Shown: positions 1 to 16,278, counted from the stretch's first letter. The stretch is DNA of 64,000 nt from Corylus avellana (GCF_901000735.1 NC_081541.1:9787055-9851054), one strand, 5' to 3'. The notes: generated by a model from the letters alone, not told the origin. Numbers and translations: made by a program.

Positions 1-3378
<3,378 letters not shown>

Positions 3379-3933
3379 ATTTTCAGATTACTGCAACCAG
3401 AAAGCAAAATGAAAATATTTGGTAATGAAAATGTATCTCACGAGTTATTGAGCTTCTATTTCTTTGTGCATCAAAATCAGTCAAAGGGAATCTGAAACAT
3501 ATGGTTGCAGAGACAACTTAGGATAATTGTCAACCTTCCCAAGCTTTCTGGGTCGCCAAACAGCAGCGGATCAAAGAACCCAAAAAGCTCAAACCTTTAC
3601 CAGACCCTTCTAAATTACTCAAAAAATGCAAACAGTATTCCTTGTTTTACTTCATTATCTAAATCAATTAACGAAAATATTCGAATTTATAAATACTAGA
3701 AACTCACCCAGAAAAAACACGAAATTTGAGTATAATCTAATCTTGATTTGATCAGTGAAATGAGATTAATATATAGAACAATAATACCAACAGCTTGAAT
3801 AAAATAGAGGATTATAGAAGAATAAGATTAATCACCCTTTTTTTTTTTTCGTGCACAGAATATTAATCAATAATCACCTTGACAATGTGTCAGAACTGCC
3901 GACTACGCTATGCTTATCTGGTCAATCATGGAC

Positions 3934-3941
3934 TATTTATA
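3934..3941 (-). promoter_or_regulatory. TATA box of the cysteine synthase gene
   Basis: The minus strand reads TATAAATA here, about 560 bp upstream of the ATG. A UTR intron fits between the two: a GTGAGTT donor at about 3701-3707 and a TTGCAG acceptor at about 3391-3396. The position suits a transcription start near 3905. This rests on motif and spacing only. Confidence 0.5.
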
Positions 3942-3959
3942 GAAGACTTTTGTCAACCA

Positions 3960-5160
3960 TAACGGACGTCAAAAAATAGAAATTGTTATTTATTTATTTA
4001 TTTTTCTTTTTTGGGCAAAGGATTTTGGTGGGTCAATTCGATGTACAACCATGTGGCTATAATCGAAGCCCAATATAACAAGTTTTGGCTGCAACTGGGC
4101 GGTTTGAATCTGACTTGTTTCCGGGCCAAATGAAATAAGCTAGTCCTGCTATGGAATTTGGCAGCCGAGCGTACGATAAATATTAAAATAATAATAATAA
4201 TAAAATTTTGTGTTTTTTTTGTTAAATTTTGATGAGTTAATATTTAGTTTCTAATTTCTCAAAACTTATTTTTTGATTTAAAACTAAAATCTAAGAGTAA
4301 AAGGTTAATCCTTTAGAGATGGTATCACCTAAAAGGGATTCGATCATCCTAAATTTGGTATTAATATCTCAAATTTAGTGTTAATACCTCAAATTTGGAT
4401 TCTCTTTTAATATCTCTCTTTTTAAATTTAAAAAACAAATTTTTTTTTTTTAAAAAAAAAAAGTCAGATATCTGACGCTTGGCTGCCTCATGGCAACCAA
4501 AAATCTCTATTCAAAATAAGCAGATTGTACTTGCCCATAAAAAAGAGTAGCAAGCAAGGCTCTGTTTGTCCATGGCCAAACAATAAAAGCTGTCAAATTA
4601 TTCATCTCAAAATTAACTCATAATATTTTTACTTTTTACATCACACCAATCACTTTTTATTACTATTTAAATAAATAAAAAATCACTACAAAACAATTTT
4701 TTTTTATTATTACTTTTTTATACAAAACATTCTTACTTTTTTTTCTCACATCAATCAAATCTCTTATAGTTACATGCCACTTTCTTTATTAAGGCCAATG
4801 GCGAACATAGCGGAAAGGACCCGGGCCTGATTACAAATTTACAATGTCATGTAATTGCAACATTTAAGTGTCTTTTCTCTTTATTGTTTTGTTTGTTGAG
4901 TCAATCTTCCTTTCTTTTTTAAGTCAATATTCTATATTGAGAAGTTTCAAATCTGCTTTTTTTGTTTACTTCACAAAGATTTTTTGAATTTTTACGCGTT
5001 TTAAAGAGGCTAAAAATACAAAGATACCTTCAACTTTTCTTTTTTTCCTTTTTAATGTGAAATTAAGGATAAATTTAGAATTTTATTAAAGTTTTAAGAT
5101 ATAAATGTCATTTCATCAATTTTAACGTTTGTTTAACACCAAATCCTAATATATAGGGTA
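3960..5160. other. Gene-free AT-rich intergenic stretch
   Basis: No coding exon is recognised. The stretch holds poly-T and poly-A runs and one copy (about 4590-4780) of a dispersed AT-rich repeat. That repeat contains ATTACTTTTTT and TCACATCAATCAAATC and recurs near 16.01-16.16 kb and 23.88-24.14 kb, and in reverse orientation near 53.58-53.74 kb. Confidence 0.5.
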
Positions 5161-5169
5161 AATTACATC

Positions 5170-5452
5170 AAATTAAAAATTCAGTGAGTGAACATATGGG
5201 GTAGATTGCGTCAAATTAAAAATTTGATGAGTGAACATATGGGGTAGATTGCATCAAATTAAAAATTCGATGAGTGAACATATTGGATAGATTGCATCAA
5301 ATTAAAAATTTGATGAGTGAACATATGGAGTAGATTGCATCAAATTAAAAATTCGATGAGTGAACATATGAGGTAGACTGCATCAAATTAAAAATTCGAT
5401 GTAGTGAACATATGGGATAGATTGCATCAAATTAAAAGTTCGATGAGTGAAA
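5170..5452. repeat. 43-bp minisatellite, about 6.5 units
   Basis: Units begin near 5170, 5213, 5256, 5299, 5342, 5385 and 5429. Each contains CAAATTAAAAATTYGATGAG followed by TGAACATATGGGGTAGATTG with a few substitutions; one unit has an extra base. The repeat is intergenic between cysteine synthase and U2, and no coding frame is maintained. Confidence 0.9.
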
Positions 5453-5459
5453 TTGAGAG

Positions 5460-5940
5460 TTTTTAAACTTTAAAAAGTCTTCTCAAAACGCGTGAGAAGC
5501 CTGAAAACTTATATGAATTTTTTTTTTCCCGAGCCAATCCTCTACTCTCAGACATTACATTAGGGTGCTTCGGTAATTGGTATTTTTTATTTGATATACA
5601 TGCTTATTAATTAATAAATTTCGAGAGTGCCAGACGATTTGCCTTCTCAAGTAAATCTAGTATCAAGGGGGCTCAGATATTAGGCTTGGCCTCCTCACCG
5701 AGCCTCAGTGACTAAATATGTATATTCCTTTTGGAGAAGTCTTCTGAGCATAATTTTTATTTGATAAGTAACATTGATGAAGCTCCAAAGGCTACAAACT
5801 TAGCTTAAAAACGGACAGAAAATTGAAGAAATAACCTTAAATATTTGTATATTGACCCCCCAAATCGAATTGTTTGGAATTCCAAAGTTAAAAGAAATCA
5901 TTTTATTAAGTAAGTGGACAAATTGGAATATTACACAATC

Positions 5941-5971
<31 letters not shown>

Positions 5972-6380
5972 TTGTCTTGGAGTAGGTACTTGGACAGTTT
6001 AAGAAGCTATCCGCTCAACAATTGGCTACCCAACCTTTATCGTGGGCATGCTAATTGGTAGATGTAGCTGTAACCTGTAAATCTTATTTTGTATTCATCT
6101 AGAGCCATTGACTTTCTATACCATTATATTGTAAATAAGCGGTCTTATCATAGAACTGTCGATGTGGCCTTAAAATTATATAATAATGGCAACAGCAATC
6201 TTAATCGCCATCTCTACATCAACAACTAGGAGATCAACAGTAGAAATGAGCCTCCTCCCAAAAGGGTCCTTGTTCTACATAATAATTAGCTTCCCATTTA
6301 CTCAGATAATTAATAATTAAATAACTCCCCATTTGGCTCTCAATATAGAGAGAGAAACTGCAAGATAGAAATCTGAAATT
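5460..6380. other. Gene-free intergenic stretch between minisatellite and U2
   Basis: AT-rich with no recognised gene. It includes an (AT)n microsatellite at about 5941-5967. Short ORFs here resemble nothing known to me. Confidence 0.45.
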
Positions 6381-6385
6381 GAATT

Positions 6386-6583
6386 GGGTGGGATGCGCCA
6401 GGCCCGTGCTTTAGTGCAACGCATGGGCGACGCTCGAGAGCCCCAGCAGCAAGCTGCTGTGGTGGGCACTCCCCCTAGAAAAATAAATTTAATATCGTGT
6501 GGCCCAATGGGCCACGTATCAGATATTAAACTGATAAGAACAGATACTACACTTGATCTTAGCCAAAAGGCCGAGAAAGGTAT
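6386..6583 (-). ncRNA. U2: U2 spliceosomal snRNA, copy A
   Basis: The minus strand begins ATACCTTTCTCGGCCTTTTGG, the invariant U2 5' end. It continues with the branch-point-recognition element GTAGTA, the stem IIa region, the loop IIb palindrome GTGGCCCATTGGGCCAC and a U-rich Sm-type site (ATTTATTTTTC). The 3' domain retains a plausible stem IV (GCCCATGC pairing with GCACGGGC, one mismatch) and ends GCATCCCACCC. The length of about 198 nt fits plant U2. An upstream USE and TATA with Pol II spacing support an intact transcription unit. The exact 3' end is estimated. Confidence 0.93.
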
Positions 6584-6608
6584 GCTTGACCCAACTCTTG
6601 GCTTTGCA

Positions 6609-6659
6609 TTATATAGTTCAGTTTCACTTTCCCTTCTTCTCGCCTTCTCCATGTGGGAC
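6609..6659 (-). promoter_or_regulatory. snRNA promoter of U2 copy A (USE plus TATA)
   Basis: The minus strand has an upstream sequence element GTCCCACATGG at 6649-6659 (one base from the plant consensus RTCCCACATCG) and a TATATAA box at 6609-6615. They are separated by 33 nt, and the TATA box starts 32 nt before the RNA. In plant snRNA genes this longer USE-TATA spacing directs RNA polymerase II, while a spacing about 10 nt shorter directs Pol III. Confidence 0.85.
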
Positions 6660-7414
6660 GTGTGACTCAAGGCCTACAATAGAATATCATAGGTGCGTCT
6701 TTGTGGCCGTGGTAATAGCCTTGTTTGATTGGCATCTACTTCTTTGGTATCTTCCATATGAAAAGGGAACACAGCTAGAACCCTCAGGATCCCTTGGCTC
6801 ATCAATTCTATCTCTTCAGGTACACCTTATTATAAGATAACCTTCTGTAACTTTCTTCTATCCCTCAACGGTTCGCTGCATTTCCTAGCCTTGAACCACT
6901 GGTATGGTAGATTACTATGTTTTCTCCTCATGGAGATCAGAGTGAACATGACACAATTGAAAGTGTGTTACCTTTCGGGCATTGGAAAAGAGGATACCCA
7001 CATCCCTGATCGGAGCAAGTTGCCCAATTTATATTTAGGAGGAACTAACGGCAAAATTCGCATGTTCAAACACTAGTTGTGAAACATATTTGCTAATATA
7101 CTAGGCTTAACATTTGCCAGAAATAGTATACCAAGACATGGATTACAAGTTGGGAATAGGGTCTTCTTTCAAGTGAAATCGGTCAAGATTTTTGATGCAT
7201 TTAATAGTATATATGATGGTGCCACATTATTTAAAATTTTAATTGATTTCACAATATATGCACCAGTAAATCTGTGAAATCTAACATACGATGACACTAT
7301 TACTTCTGAACTAGACCAAACCAAAGCTCCTAAAGATCACTGGGTACTGGAGCAAACTTGACAATTTCTTGCCTATACAGACGTCACAAACTAGAAATGT
7401 TCATTTGAAAATAC

Positions 7415-10400
7415 CTACCTCAGCTCAACAGTCCAATTCATATTGTCTTCTGTAAGTCCCATCTGTAGTCTGGTAAGCACAGAGTAGAGATGTTGTGACA
7501 CAACACCAGCACCACCATCTCTATAAGATACCCTGACAAAGAAAAGATTTCAATTAAGTGCCATTTGATTCACTTTACTGCCATTTTATTCGTTGTTCCT
7601 AAAAATGCAACGGATGCTCCTACTTAAGCAACAACAAAAAAACAAGCCATTCTTGATCAACAACTAAATGTTATAATCTACATTTGCACTTTGCCATCAG
7701 AAGAAAGATACATATGATATATCTTTTGATAAGTCCATCAGAAGGAAGATCAATGAATCACATTTCCACACACAATTTCAGTTCATATATCTCAAACTAC
7801 CCTCACAACATCCTCATGTTTGGTCCATAAAAAAGTTTTTTGAGTGGTGAGTAATTCATGCACGTCATAGCAATTGAACTCTTGACCTCACACCACCCCA
7901 TTCTTGGAGGTAGCATTTGATCAAAAGGCCATTGGCCATGTTTGGTTTATAACTTATGATACAATACACAAAGCCACCCATGGCCAATGGCAAATGAAGA
8001 TAACTGAAAGAAGGATGTCTAGATGGTTGAAAGTCTAGAGCATGATAGAAACAATAAAAGATGGGTAGTTAAATATTAAAAGTACTTCTATCAAATACAT
8101 TTTGTAATTTGGAATGGACAACAACTAACTAACATGTTGACTTTTAACTCAAATTAATGCATTTATGAAAAGTGGAAAAGTTAAGAGAGTAAAAATCGTG
8201 CACAAAACAAAATAAGTCATCCAAGAATGTTTGGACTTGTGCAACAAACACCAAGAATTGCACCAATGAAACGAGCAACTTGATTCAAGTTGGAAAAAAA
8301 GGAACTATAAGCATAAAAAATGCCAAACAAACTTAATGCAGCAAGAAAGGCATAATGGCAAATGACATGACCCAGATAGCAAAACAGCCAGGGATTCATG
8401 TAGTGAGCACCAAGTACCAAAAACTTAAGGCTGTGGAGTTCAGCAGAGGTTCAACCCATGTTGCATAAAAATTTGAGAAGTTAAGTAACTTCACAAAAAC
8501 AACCACACGAATTGATTATCTGATGTAGTGATGTCGCTAGAACAAATGCCTATTGAGACGTGTCACTGTAGATCCATATTCAAGTTGTTTTATGACTGTA
8601 GTCGAAAGGACTTCCATTTGCATTAGGCTCTACAGCCACTGATCTAAGTTTCCAGCTTGACAAGTTTAAATCTATAGCATGCATTCACAAATGACTCCAA
8701 ATAGTTAGGCTGTAGAATAATATTCACCATTTCTCAACCATTGATTTGATCATGTTGCAATAAGTATCAAGATTTTTTGGAATTTATGTCCGTATGACAT
8801 ACTTCATCCATAAGTTTGTTAATTCCACCATCTGTTGTTATTAGCACAAGCTCATATGGGAATGAAATCATTGTTCATTTGATTTATTAGTGAGACCAAC
8901 TCTGATCAGGACTATAATTTATTGGATATGGTGGTCAATCTTTTATTTTATATATTAGTACCTGTTACCCATAAAAGTGATGCTGCCCACAGGTGATACA
9001 ACCACAGCTGTTCCCGTACAAAAAACTTCATCAGCATCAAGCAATTCATCTACTGCCACATGACGTTCCTCAACCTGCGCATTATTTTACAATAGTAATC
9101 TGATGGGTGGGAAAAAGCTACATACTGTGGAACTAAAGGACTGATGCAACACATCCATTCAGAGGGAAATATCAATGATTTGTAAAATCCAGTTCAAGTT
9201 AAGCAACCAGCAATGACAACTAAAAACCAATTAAGATATCCCTCCTAGAGATCCAAGTCAAGTTCACATAATATTACTCCACCAGTACGGATAGACAAGG
9301 GACACTAATTCACACATTGAAGGTTTTCCTCTCTACGACAAACCAGATGACTGCTTTGTACTTGGCACTAAAACCTGATAAAGAAAACAATAATAGATGG
9401 GTTGGGAAGAAAACAATAATCTCGTAAAATGAAAACAAGACTCAGGGAAACCAGAAAAATATCATAGGGCAGACAGGTGGAGCAAATGTCATAATGTAGT
9501 AGCATGAAATAAGGTCTATTATCAGGGCTTCCTCTCTATATGGAAGCATGAAAACATGCCTTTTGGATCAGAAAGAGGAACTATAATCGAAGTTATCCCA
9601 GCTCGACTTGGATATCGAAAAAAGTGGATTTGCTACCCTAGATACTTTCACCTCAGCAAGCCTCATTACTGAGAGAGCATAACACCACCTAAAGTGATAT
9701 GCCAAGAAGATGGGCAGGGAAAGTTAAAGACTAATTAGATTGGAATCAGTATAGAATACGCCATTCATAAAAATGACTTTTTGTTTTGAGAATATCGTCT
9801 GCATAAACACATATTTGAGAGCCACAATCTTCAAAACTCTGAATTTGGAAGACAACGCCTCTTGTATAAATCCCAAGACCAACACAGCTCAAACAACTGC
9901 TACCTACTAACTTTAAAATGCAGGCAACAGTAAGGGCTTGAACTCTTTCGCTATATAAATAAAATGTAAACTCTACTTTTTGAGCTACTAAACTTGGTAA
10001 AAGTCAACACAACATTGTGAAGACACACAATTGACTGCACTAGAAGTCTGAAAGAGGCCTATGATTGAAACCAAGTATGAGCCAACAATTAAATAGGTCG
10101 GTCTATTAGCTTGGTCTATCTCAAATACCAACGACGCGAGATAAAATGTGGGACAGACCAAAAATTCTCATCCTTTTTTGAAATCACAGTAGTAAGGAAT
10201 AAGTAGCATTATATTGGCAGATCCAGTTAGTTAGTAAAGAACGTAGACAGGCTCAATAACAAATGAAAAATGAGTAAGTTACATCTCTAATATCAAATGC
10301 TCATCAATGGTGTCCATATGGACCATATCTATTAAATAAGTACCTGAAACCCTTGGCTACGAGCAATATCAATTATACTCTTTCGAGTAATGCCAGGTAG

Positions 10401-13400
10401 AATTGTCCCTTTTATCGCAGGTGTGGAGATAACATTATCCTACAAGAACATAAAAAATGAGAATATTTCAGCTGTGGCTTAGTTGCCTCTTCTACACAGT
10501 TCAGATGTTTAGACACAAAATTATTAGCCTTGCAGTTGCTTTTCTGTCCATTAGGGTGCATAACAGTTTAAAGAAAAACAGAAAAGATAGTTGCAAAATT
10601 CTGCAAATAAGATGTGATATTCAATGATTCTTCTTACTTTTCCCCAACAATCAGCAATGACACAGACCATAATTATAGAAGGTAATAGCTACACTAAAGA
10701 CCAGCTTAGACATACCTTCACAACAAAAATGTTGCAAGCGGAAACCTCCTCTAGATATCTTTTGTGGACACAATCAAGGTATAGCACATCAGAGTAGCCT
10801 TTCGCTTTTGCAGCAGATAGCGCCTTCAGAACCTATAAATATTTTTTTGATTGATAAAAGAGATAATTCACTTACTCCAAATTGCCTGAAATTCACAAAC
10901 TAGATAACTAATGACTGGTAAAGGCCTAAAGGGTAATTAATTAATTCAACCAAAAAATTAGGAAATGGCTTGTACAATGTTGAGTTTAGTCAATGTTCTC
11001 AAATTAAGAGGAAAAAAGAGCCCACAATTTTCATTGGCCCATTCGTAAGCATAACGAAGCCCTCTTCTTCATGTAATAGCTTTCAACAAAACAGAATTAT
11101 TGCACACAAAAAAACTCACATAAGAACTAAATTTACAAATACTGCTTTTGGATCCTAGATGCATTATAATTTATTTTTTCTTTTTGGAAGTTACACATGC
11201 ACTCCGTGGGTGGTTTGTGAATCCGCGACCTCACCTTTCATCTTGTTCTTGTAAGGGAAGGTGCCAATTGAGCTAGAATTCCATGGCCTTGACAAATTAT
11301 GAAATTATGGCAAATAGTGTTGCATACAAGAAAGTTACATTTTGATAGCAAACAACCATATAACCTTTGGGGAGGAAAAAAGAAAAACACAGTTTGTCTC
11401 AGCACAGATACAATCATATAAGAAACATATGTGAACTAAACAAGCGATTGCAAGGTCAACTTACTGCAGCATAGTTTCCTATGGTCTTTACACTTCCAGT
11501 ACCACCAGGAGTTGCACGATGCAGTTCATGTTCAACAACCAGATGTATTGGTGCCACACCTTCCTGGCATCAGACATACAAAACATATTACATTCGATAA
11601 CTGCAGTACAGGAATGCACCAAAACCATCAACACAAAACAAAAGACAAAAGAGATGCCACAGTGGAGTAAGCCTGAAACAAATGATAACATTCTAAACAA
11701 AAAGAAAAGATCAAATATGAAGCCCAAGATCAAGAAAGAAAATCGTGCACAAAAAAATAAAGCACAGTACTACTACAAACAACCGCTTTTCTTACATAAG
11801 CATCAGAACATTAAGTGATAATTGCAGGCCCCTAGTTTCCAGAAAGTGCTAAAACGAGAAGCCTCTTCAACTACATGGTTCTGTTTTAACAAAAACTGAT
11901 AAAAGGAACAACTTGGCTAACTTTTGATGCTAGCACCATTTGACTAGTACTGGGATTGAAATTTTTTTGATAGATTAGTAGCTCATGCAACCGTTAGGGA
12001 TTGAACCCATGAACTCACCCTCAACCATTTTTTTTTAGGGAAGGAGTTATCATTTGGTACAGGGATCATTCATGCTAGATTGAAGTATAATGGTGACAAA
12101 AACATACGCATATGTTGGTACTAAAGAATTTAAGAAAACTTCATACCTTAAAATTTAGCTCAGTTATCTTTATTTGGCCACAAGCTTCCAATATGATCGA
12201 CTCATGAGGGAATTGAACCAACTAAAAGATACTGGTCATATGTGGCCATGTTATGATCGTCAGATATTCATTGCACAGAATGTTCTTATATTCCATTCCT
12301 TTAATGGAAGGAAGTTAGACAATAACTTGCATAGAATTCACTGCTATGGCTCATTATTGGCAATGTTCCATATGATTTTCCACATGAAACCTTGAACTCA
12401 TTAAATTATGTAGTGCAGAAAGGGATTATTTAGTAGAATATGAAACATTTCACAGTAGCTCCAAATTGAAAGGAAGCTCAAATTCCCAAAAATTTCAACA
12501 TCCATTAACAAACAATAATTCAGAGCAGAAATAAGCAAATAGTTCATGAGGAAAAAATAAAAATAAAGAACATTTTAAGTCATGGTACATCTTAACAGCA
12601 TTATGCATCCCAAAAGCAGACAATTGAAAAGTGGCAAGGGAGGATTATAAACCTTAAAATAGTTTCCAACAGGTGACACATAAACCAGAAAGGTGAACTC
12701 TGGAGCAGGTGCAAGACCAAGAACTGCTCCACTCCCCATTATCAATGGCCTGATGTACAGGGCACCTTTACCTGGAGGTGGAACCTGAAATGAAACATTA
12801 AAGATTTACCAATCTGACATTTTCTTCCAATCACTAACAAAAAAGCTTTACTGCAAGATTAACGGGGTATGCTACCCAACGTTTGTTTGCTAAAACAGTA
12901 GCCTTCACAGCTTCCACAAACTGTTCAACTGTTGGTGATGGCATGCACATCCGCTCTGCACCCAGCCTCATTCGCAGTGCATTTTCCTCAGGACGAAACA
13001 GTAGAATATTACCATCCTGTTTCCTGTAGGCTTTCAAGCCTTCAAACAACCCCTAGAGACACAAGAAAGAGAAATGAGGGAAAAATTCTTCAAGACAACA
13101 ATCAAATAATAATGCCATGTAAAAGGAAAATAAGTAGGATCCTAAGGACAAACCATGATAAAGCATCCATTGATATGCACACACACACAAAATGTCCACG
13201 AATTTGATGTCCATCAAGCTAGTCCAAGATTTGAATTATCAGAATCTTCATTCAGTAGTAGAATTCAAAACTCCCCGAATCCCCCCCTCTTCTATCAATT
13301 CTTTCACTTCAAGTTTGACTTCCTTTGAATTCTGGAATCGATCTTATTAAAATCAATAAATAATTTGTATACCGCAACTATTTTGGCGAGTAAACCAACA

Positions 13401-15473
13401 CACTATATGATTAACCATTTAAGGTGGTGTCGTGTCCCATACGGTTCATACTTTAAGAGTTCCGAGGGCGATCGTCTAGGATTCCCAGACATTCTCTCCT
13501 CCTCACCCGGCCACTTCTCTCTCTCTCTCTCTCTCTATCTCTCTCCCTCACACCCGTCAAAGACGATCACTGGAATTCGGTTAGCTCGTCAGGAATTCGG
13601 TTATATGGGTTGTGTGATGGGGAGTCGAAGAAGTGGTCTCCCTTCCAGGTTTTGGACTCGATCCATAGCAACGCATTTCTTTTCTCTATAACCGTTACGA
13701 GTTACGACGTGCTCTCTCCTGCATTTTGTTGCTTTTTTCTATAGATTCACCTTTTTGGAATTTTTTTTTTTTTTTTTTGGGATTTCTGGTTTTTGGCACT
13801 GTATTTTTTCTATTAAATATTGAAAAATTACAAGAAAGAATAATGTTATATTTCATATTTTTCTGTTTACCTAATAAAAATATAATTTTTAACATTATTT
13901 ATTTTTAGATAAGCCCAAAAAATAAAGCTGACACGTCAATTTTATCGTAGTTCGGGAAGAAAAGAGAATTCTTCCAAAAATTTTAGTAATAAACAAACTT
14001 GAGAAATTAATATTCTCAAAAGAGTAATATTGAATAAAATTGTAGTATACGGCATTTCTCTTCTCAAAAATCTTATTAATTAATTAATTAATTAATTAAT
14101 TAATATATATTTTTCAAATCAAACGAGGGTATCATTACATCCCATGATTTAAATTCTCAAACATCACATTCTCAAAAATCTAAATATTAAAGTACATATT
14201 AGATTCCTCAAATCAAATGTCACTTAATATTTTAAGAAACCAATGGTAAAATTCCTTAACAACAATATTCTTAGACGTAGATAAAGAGCAAGCATGCATA
14301 CATGCACGTAAATTGAGGACAAATGCACCCCAAATAGCAGTGGCATTAAAGTCCTACGGCTACAATCAACAATATTTATTATATCAAAAATTCAGAAAAC
14401 ATAGAAAATTATAGATTATTGAGCATTGTTATTCGGGATAGAATATCCTTCCGCTGGCCTACTTCTTTTCACACTTATTTATAACATTGTCCTTACCATT
14501 TATTGAGTGATACATATACCCATCACTTTAGCACTTAAGGATAAAAGCAGATACGAGAGGTTGGTACAATCACCATCTCTCTTACGTCTCTTTGTCTCTC
14601 TCTCTTGTACCCTTCTCTGTCTCTTTGTCTCTCTCTCTTGTACCCTTCTCTCTCCTGTAAACCTCATATACCTCTCTCATCATTCAAATACAGATTTATG
14701 AATAAATAAAGACAAATTTTTATTATATTTTTTATTCAAAAATAAAGATAATAAAATATCTTAAGTATCGGAGAGTTTTGGTCTCAACCAAAGACCCTAT
14801 GACCTTATTTTTGTTTTTCAAGAACTTTATTGTAGTTTATAGAGTTCATCACAGCTTAACTATTAAAAAAATCACTAGATAGCAAATTCTTTGACCAAAA
14901 AGCGCACCAACATTATAAATGTATAGAGGGATTGAAAGGGCATTGATTTGAAGGTTTAATATCTAACCTGTCCATAATTCAGGACTCCAGCTGACGGGCT
15001 GATTTCGATGTTTCCAAAACGCTTTAATTCACCTTTGGAGAATTCCCGGCCTCGAGTACATTTGAAGATATACATATAATCAGTAGGAAGAAATGCAAAT
15101 CCAAGGTTGTCCCAGTCTATGTCAGCTAATTCTGATGTTTCACTGCCGTTGTTCAACAAAAGCATGTCAATTATATTATATATGACCAAAAACATGCAGT
15201 ACTATACATGTTTAACCATGCATTATGTTCTTCCTCGTAGACAGAGTGTGAGAGAGATTGACAAACGTAGAGAAAGAAGTCAGATGGAGCATTAATGCTA
15301 CATCTCTTTCTCATGCTTTAAGTCCAAATAAAGTGAGATGTTTACCTCATATTTGTAGGCTGAGAAGCGGCAGAAAACAGCGAGTATGACTGCCGCGCAG
15401 TCAGAAGCAGTCCACTGCCAGTGAGACGGAGAGAGGAACAAGAAATAAGAAGAGACCACGACCGTTTGATCAT
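7415..15473 (-). CDS. BCAT: Branched-chain amino acid aminotransferase, mitochondrial type, copy 1 (complete)
   Basis: PLP fold-type IV enzyme interconverting Leu/Ile/Val and their 2-oxo acids. Nine coding exons: 15346-15473, 14968-15142, 12876-13052, 12653-12784, 11465-11563, 10716-10832, 10344-10439, 8962-9074 and 7415-7532. They join in phase to 384 aa plus stop, the usual length for plant BCATs. The N-terminus [14 protein letters not shown]... is Arg/Ser/Leu-rich without acids, like a mitochondrial presequence. The PLP lysine sits in [12 protein letters not shown] (about Lys230), and the class IV signature runs from EVSACNIF to GILPGITR-type residues (here TILPGITRK). The C-terminus is NMNWTVELR. 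An in-frame upstream ATG at 15557 exists, but copy 2 has a stop in that extension, so I chose 15473. Introns 2 and 5 hold SINE and other repeat material. A catabolic mitochondrial role is inferred from the targeting peptide. Confidence 0.95.
7815..7935 (-). mobile_element. SINE-like insertion in BCAT copy 1 intron 8
   Basis: The minus strand contains a tRNA B-box-like GAGTTCAATTGCT segment, and on the plus side the block begins with an A/T-rich tail. It resembles the other tRNA-derived SINEs in this window. The boundaries are approximate. Confidence 0.35.
11168..11287 (-). mobile_element. tRNA-derived SINE in BCAT copy 1 intron 5
   Basis: The minus strand shows an A box (TAGCTCAATTGGCACC) and a degenerate B box (GTCGCGGATTCAC) about 45 nt later, followed by an A-rich tail (T-rich on plus). 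The same insertion lies at 19100-19219 in copy 2, so it predates the duplication. Confidence 0.55.
11955..12065 (-). mobile_element. Second SINE-like insertion in the BCAT copy 1 intron between exons 4 and 5
   Basis: The minus strand has a B-box-like GGGTTCAATCCCTAACGG followed by GATTGATAG-type A-rich tail material. The A-box region is poorly conserved. A counterpart is present in copy 2 at about 19886-19996. Confidence 0.45.
13400..13735. other. GC-richer island with (CT)n tract inside BCAT copy 1 intron 2
   Basis: Unlike the AT-rich intron around it, this stretch has balanced composition, a (CT)n tract at about 13520-13545 and a short plus-strand ORF starting [11 protein letters not shown]. 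It ends in a poly-T run near 13758. The counterpart at about 21326-21655 is conserved apart from small indels. It could be an orphan exon or promoter carried in by a transposon; no function is assigned. Confidence 0.35.
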
Positions 15474-16270
15474 ATTTTGGGTGGTTATTTGCGTGAAAAT
15501 ATGATTTCCGTTTAAAATTGCGCGTTTTTTCAGACAAGTGCCTCCCAGCCTAGCCAAGCCTGCAACACTTTTTAGAAGGCAATCCAGATGCTCTGTTTTT
15601 GGCGATTTTCTTTAAAAACGGACGTTGGCCCTGCAAATCGCAGTCAAAAAAGCACCAAAAAAAGAAAATAATAATAAATCCACAAGAACAATATACAACC
15701 TGCAAGTTTCAGACCAAAACGGCATTAAGGAAAAAAGGGAGAAGCCGCTCGAAGAACACCAAGAGAAGCAAGAGGAGACTGCCTCTGTAGCTGAACTGAA
15801 AGTATTAAAGTATTTAAGAGAAAGGCAGCGAAGGATTCGACATTGACAAATGACAGAATGACAGTGAAAATGAAGAGGAAAGCAACGTGTTTTGTCGGCC
15901 AAGGGGAGTGGCATTTTACTCGTTGTTTAATCTGGACCAGACTCTACGCGCCTGCCTGACAAAAGTATACGCTGTCTTTCCCGATGAACTCCCAAAAAAA
16001 AAACGTTTCAAACTGTTGATCTCAAATTCAATTATAATGTTCTTACTTTTTACACCCACATTAATCATATTTTACTACTATTTTAATAAAAAAAATTACT
16101 ACTAAACAAAAAATTTTAAAATATTATTACTTTTTTCACGCATCAATCAAATCTTATTTAGGCCACCTTTTTTTTTTGTAAGCTAATGACGATCACAGCC
16201 TGTAACGGTTTACGGAATTGTGATTGGTGTACGACGTTTAAGCAGATGGTAAATCGATTTTCATAGGGAG
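15474..16270. promoter_or_regulatory. 5' flank of BCAT copy 1
   Basis: This is the presumed promoter/5'UTR region, duplicated in the 5' flank of copy 2 (from 23339). ORFs on both strands here look like chance frames. A copy of the dispersed AT-rich repeat lies at about 16010-16160. No clear TATA box was assigned. Confidence 0.4.
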
Positions 16271-16278
16271 GATACATT

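Noticed and set aside
5170..5452. Regular direct repeats considered as a CRISPR-like array
   Set aside because: The units are contiguous with no spacers, in a plant nuclear genome. This is a minisatellite.
8217..8420. 67-aa minus-strand ORF in BCAT intron 8 with membrane-like hydrophobic composition
   Set aside because: It is within an intron, with no splice context, no family resemblance and no upstream support. Probably a chance frame or old repeat.
15599..15914. Overlapping ORFs on both strands (63-100 aa) in the BCAT 5' flank, duplicated at 23.46-23.77 kb
   Set aside because: They lie in the promoter/5'UTR region. Frames on both strands are open by composition, and the repeat in copy 2 only reflects the duplication.
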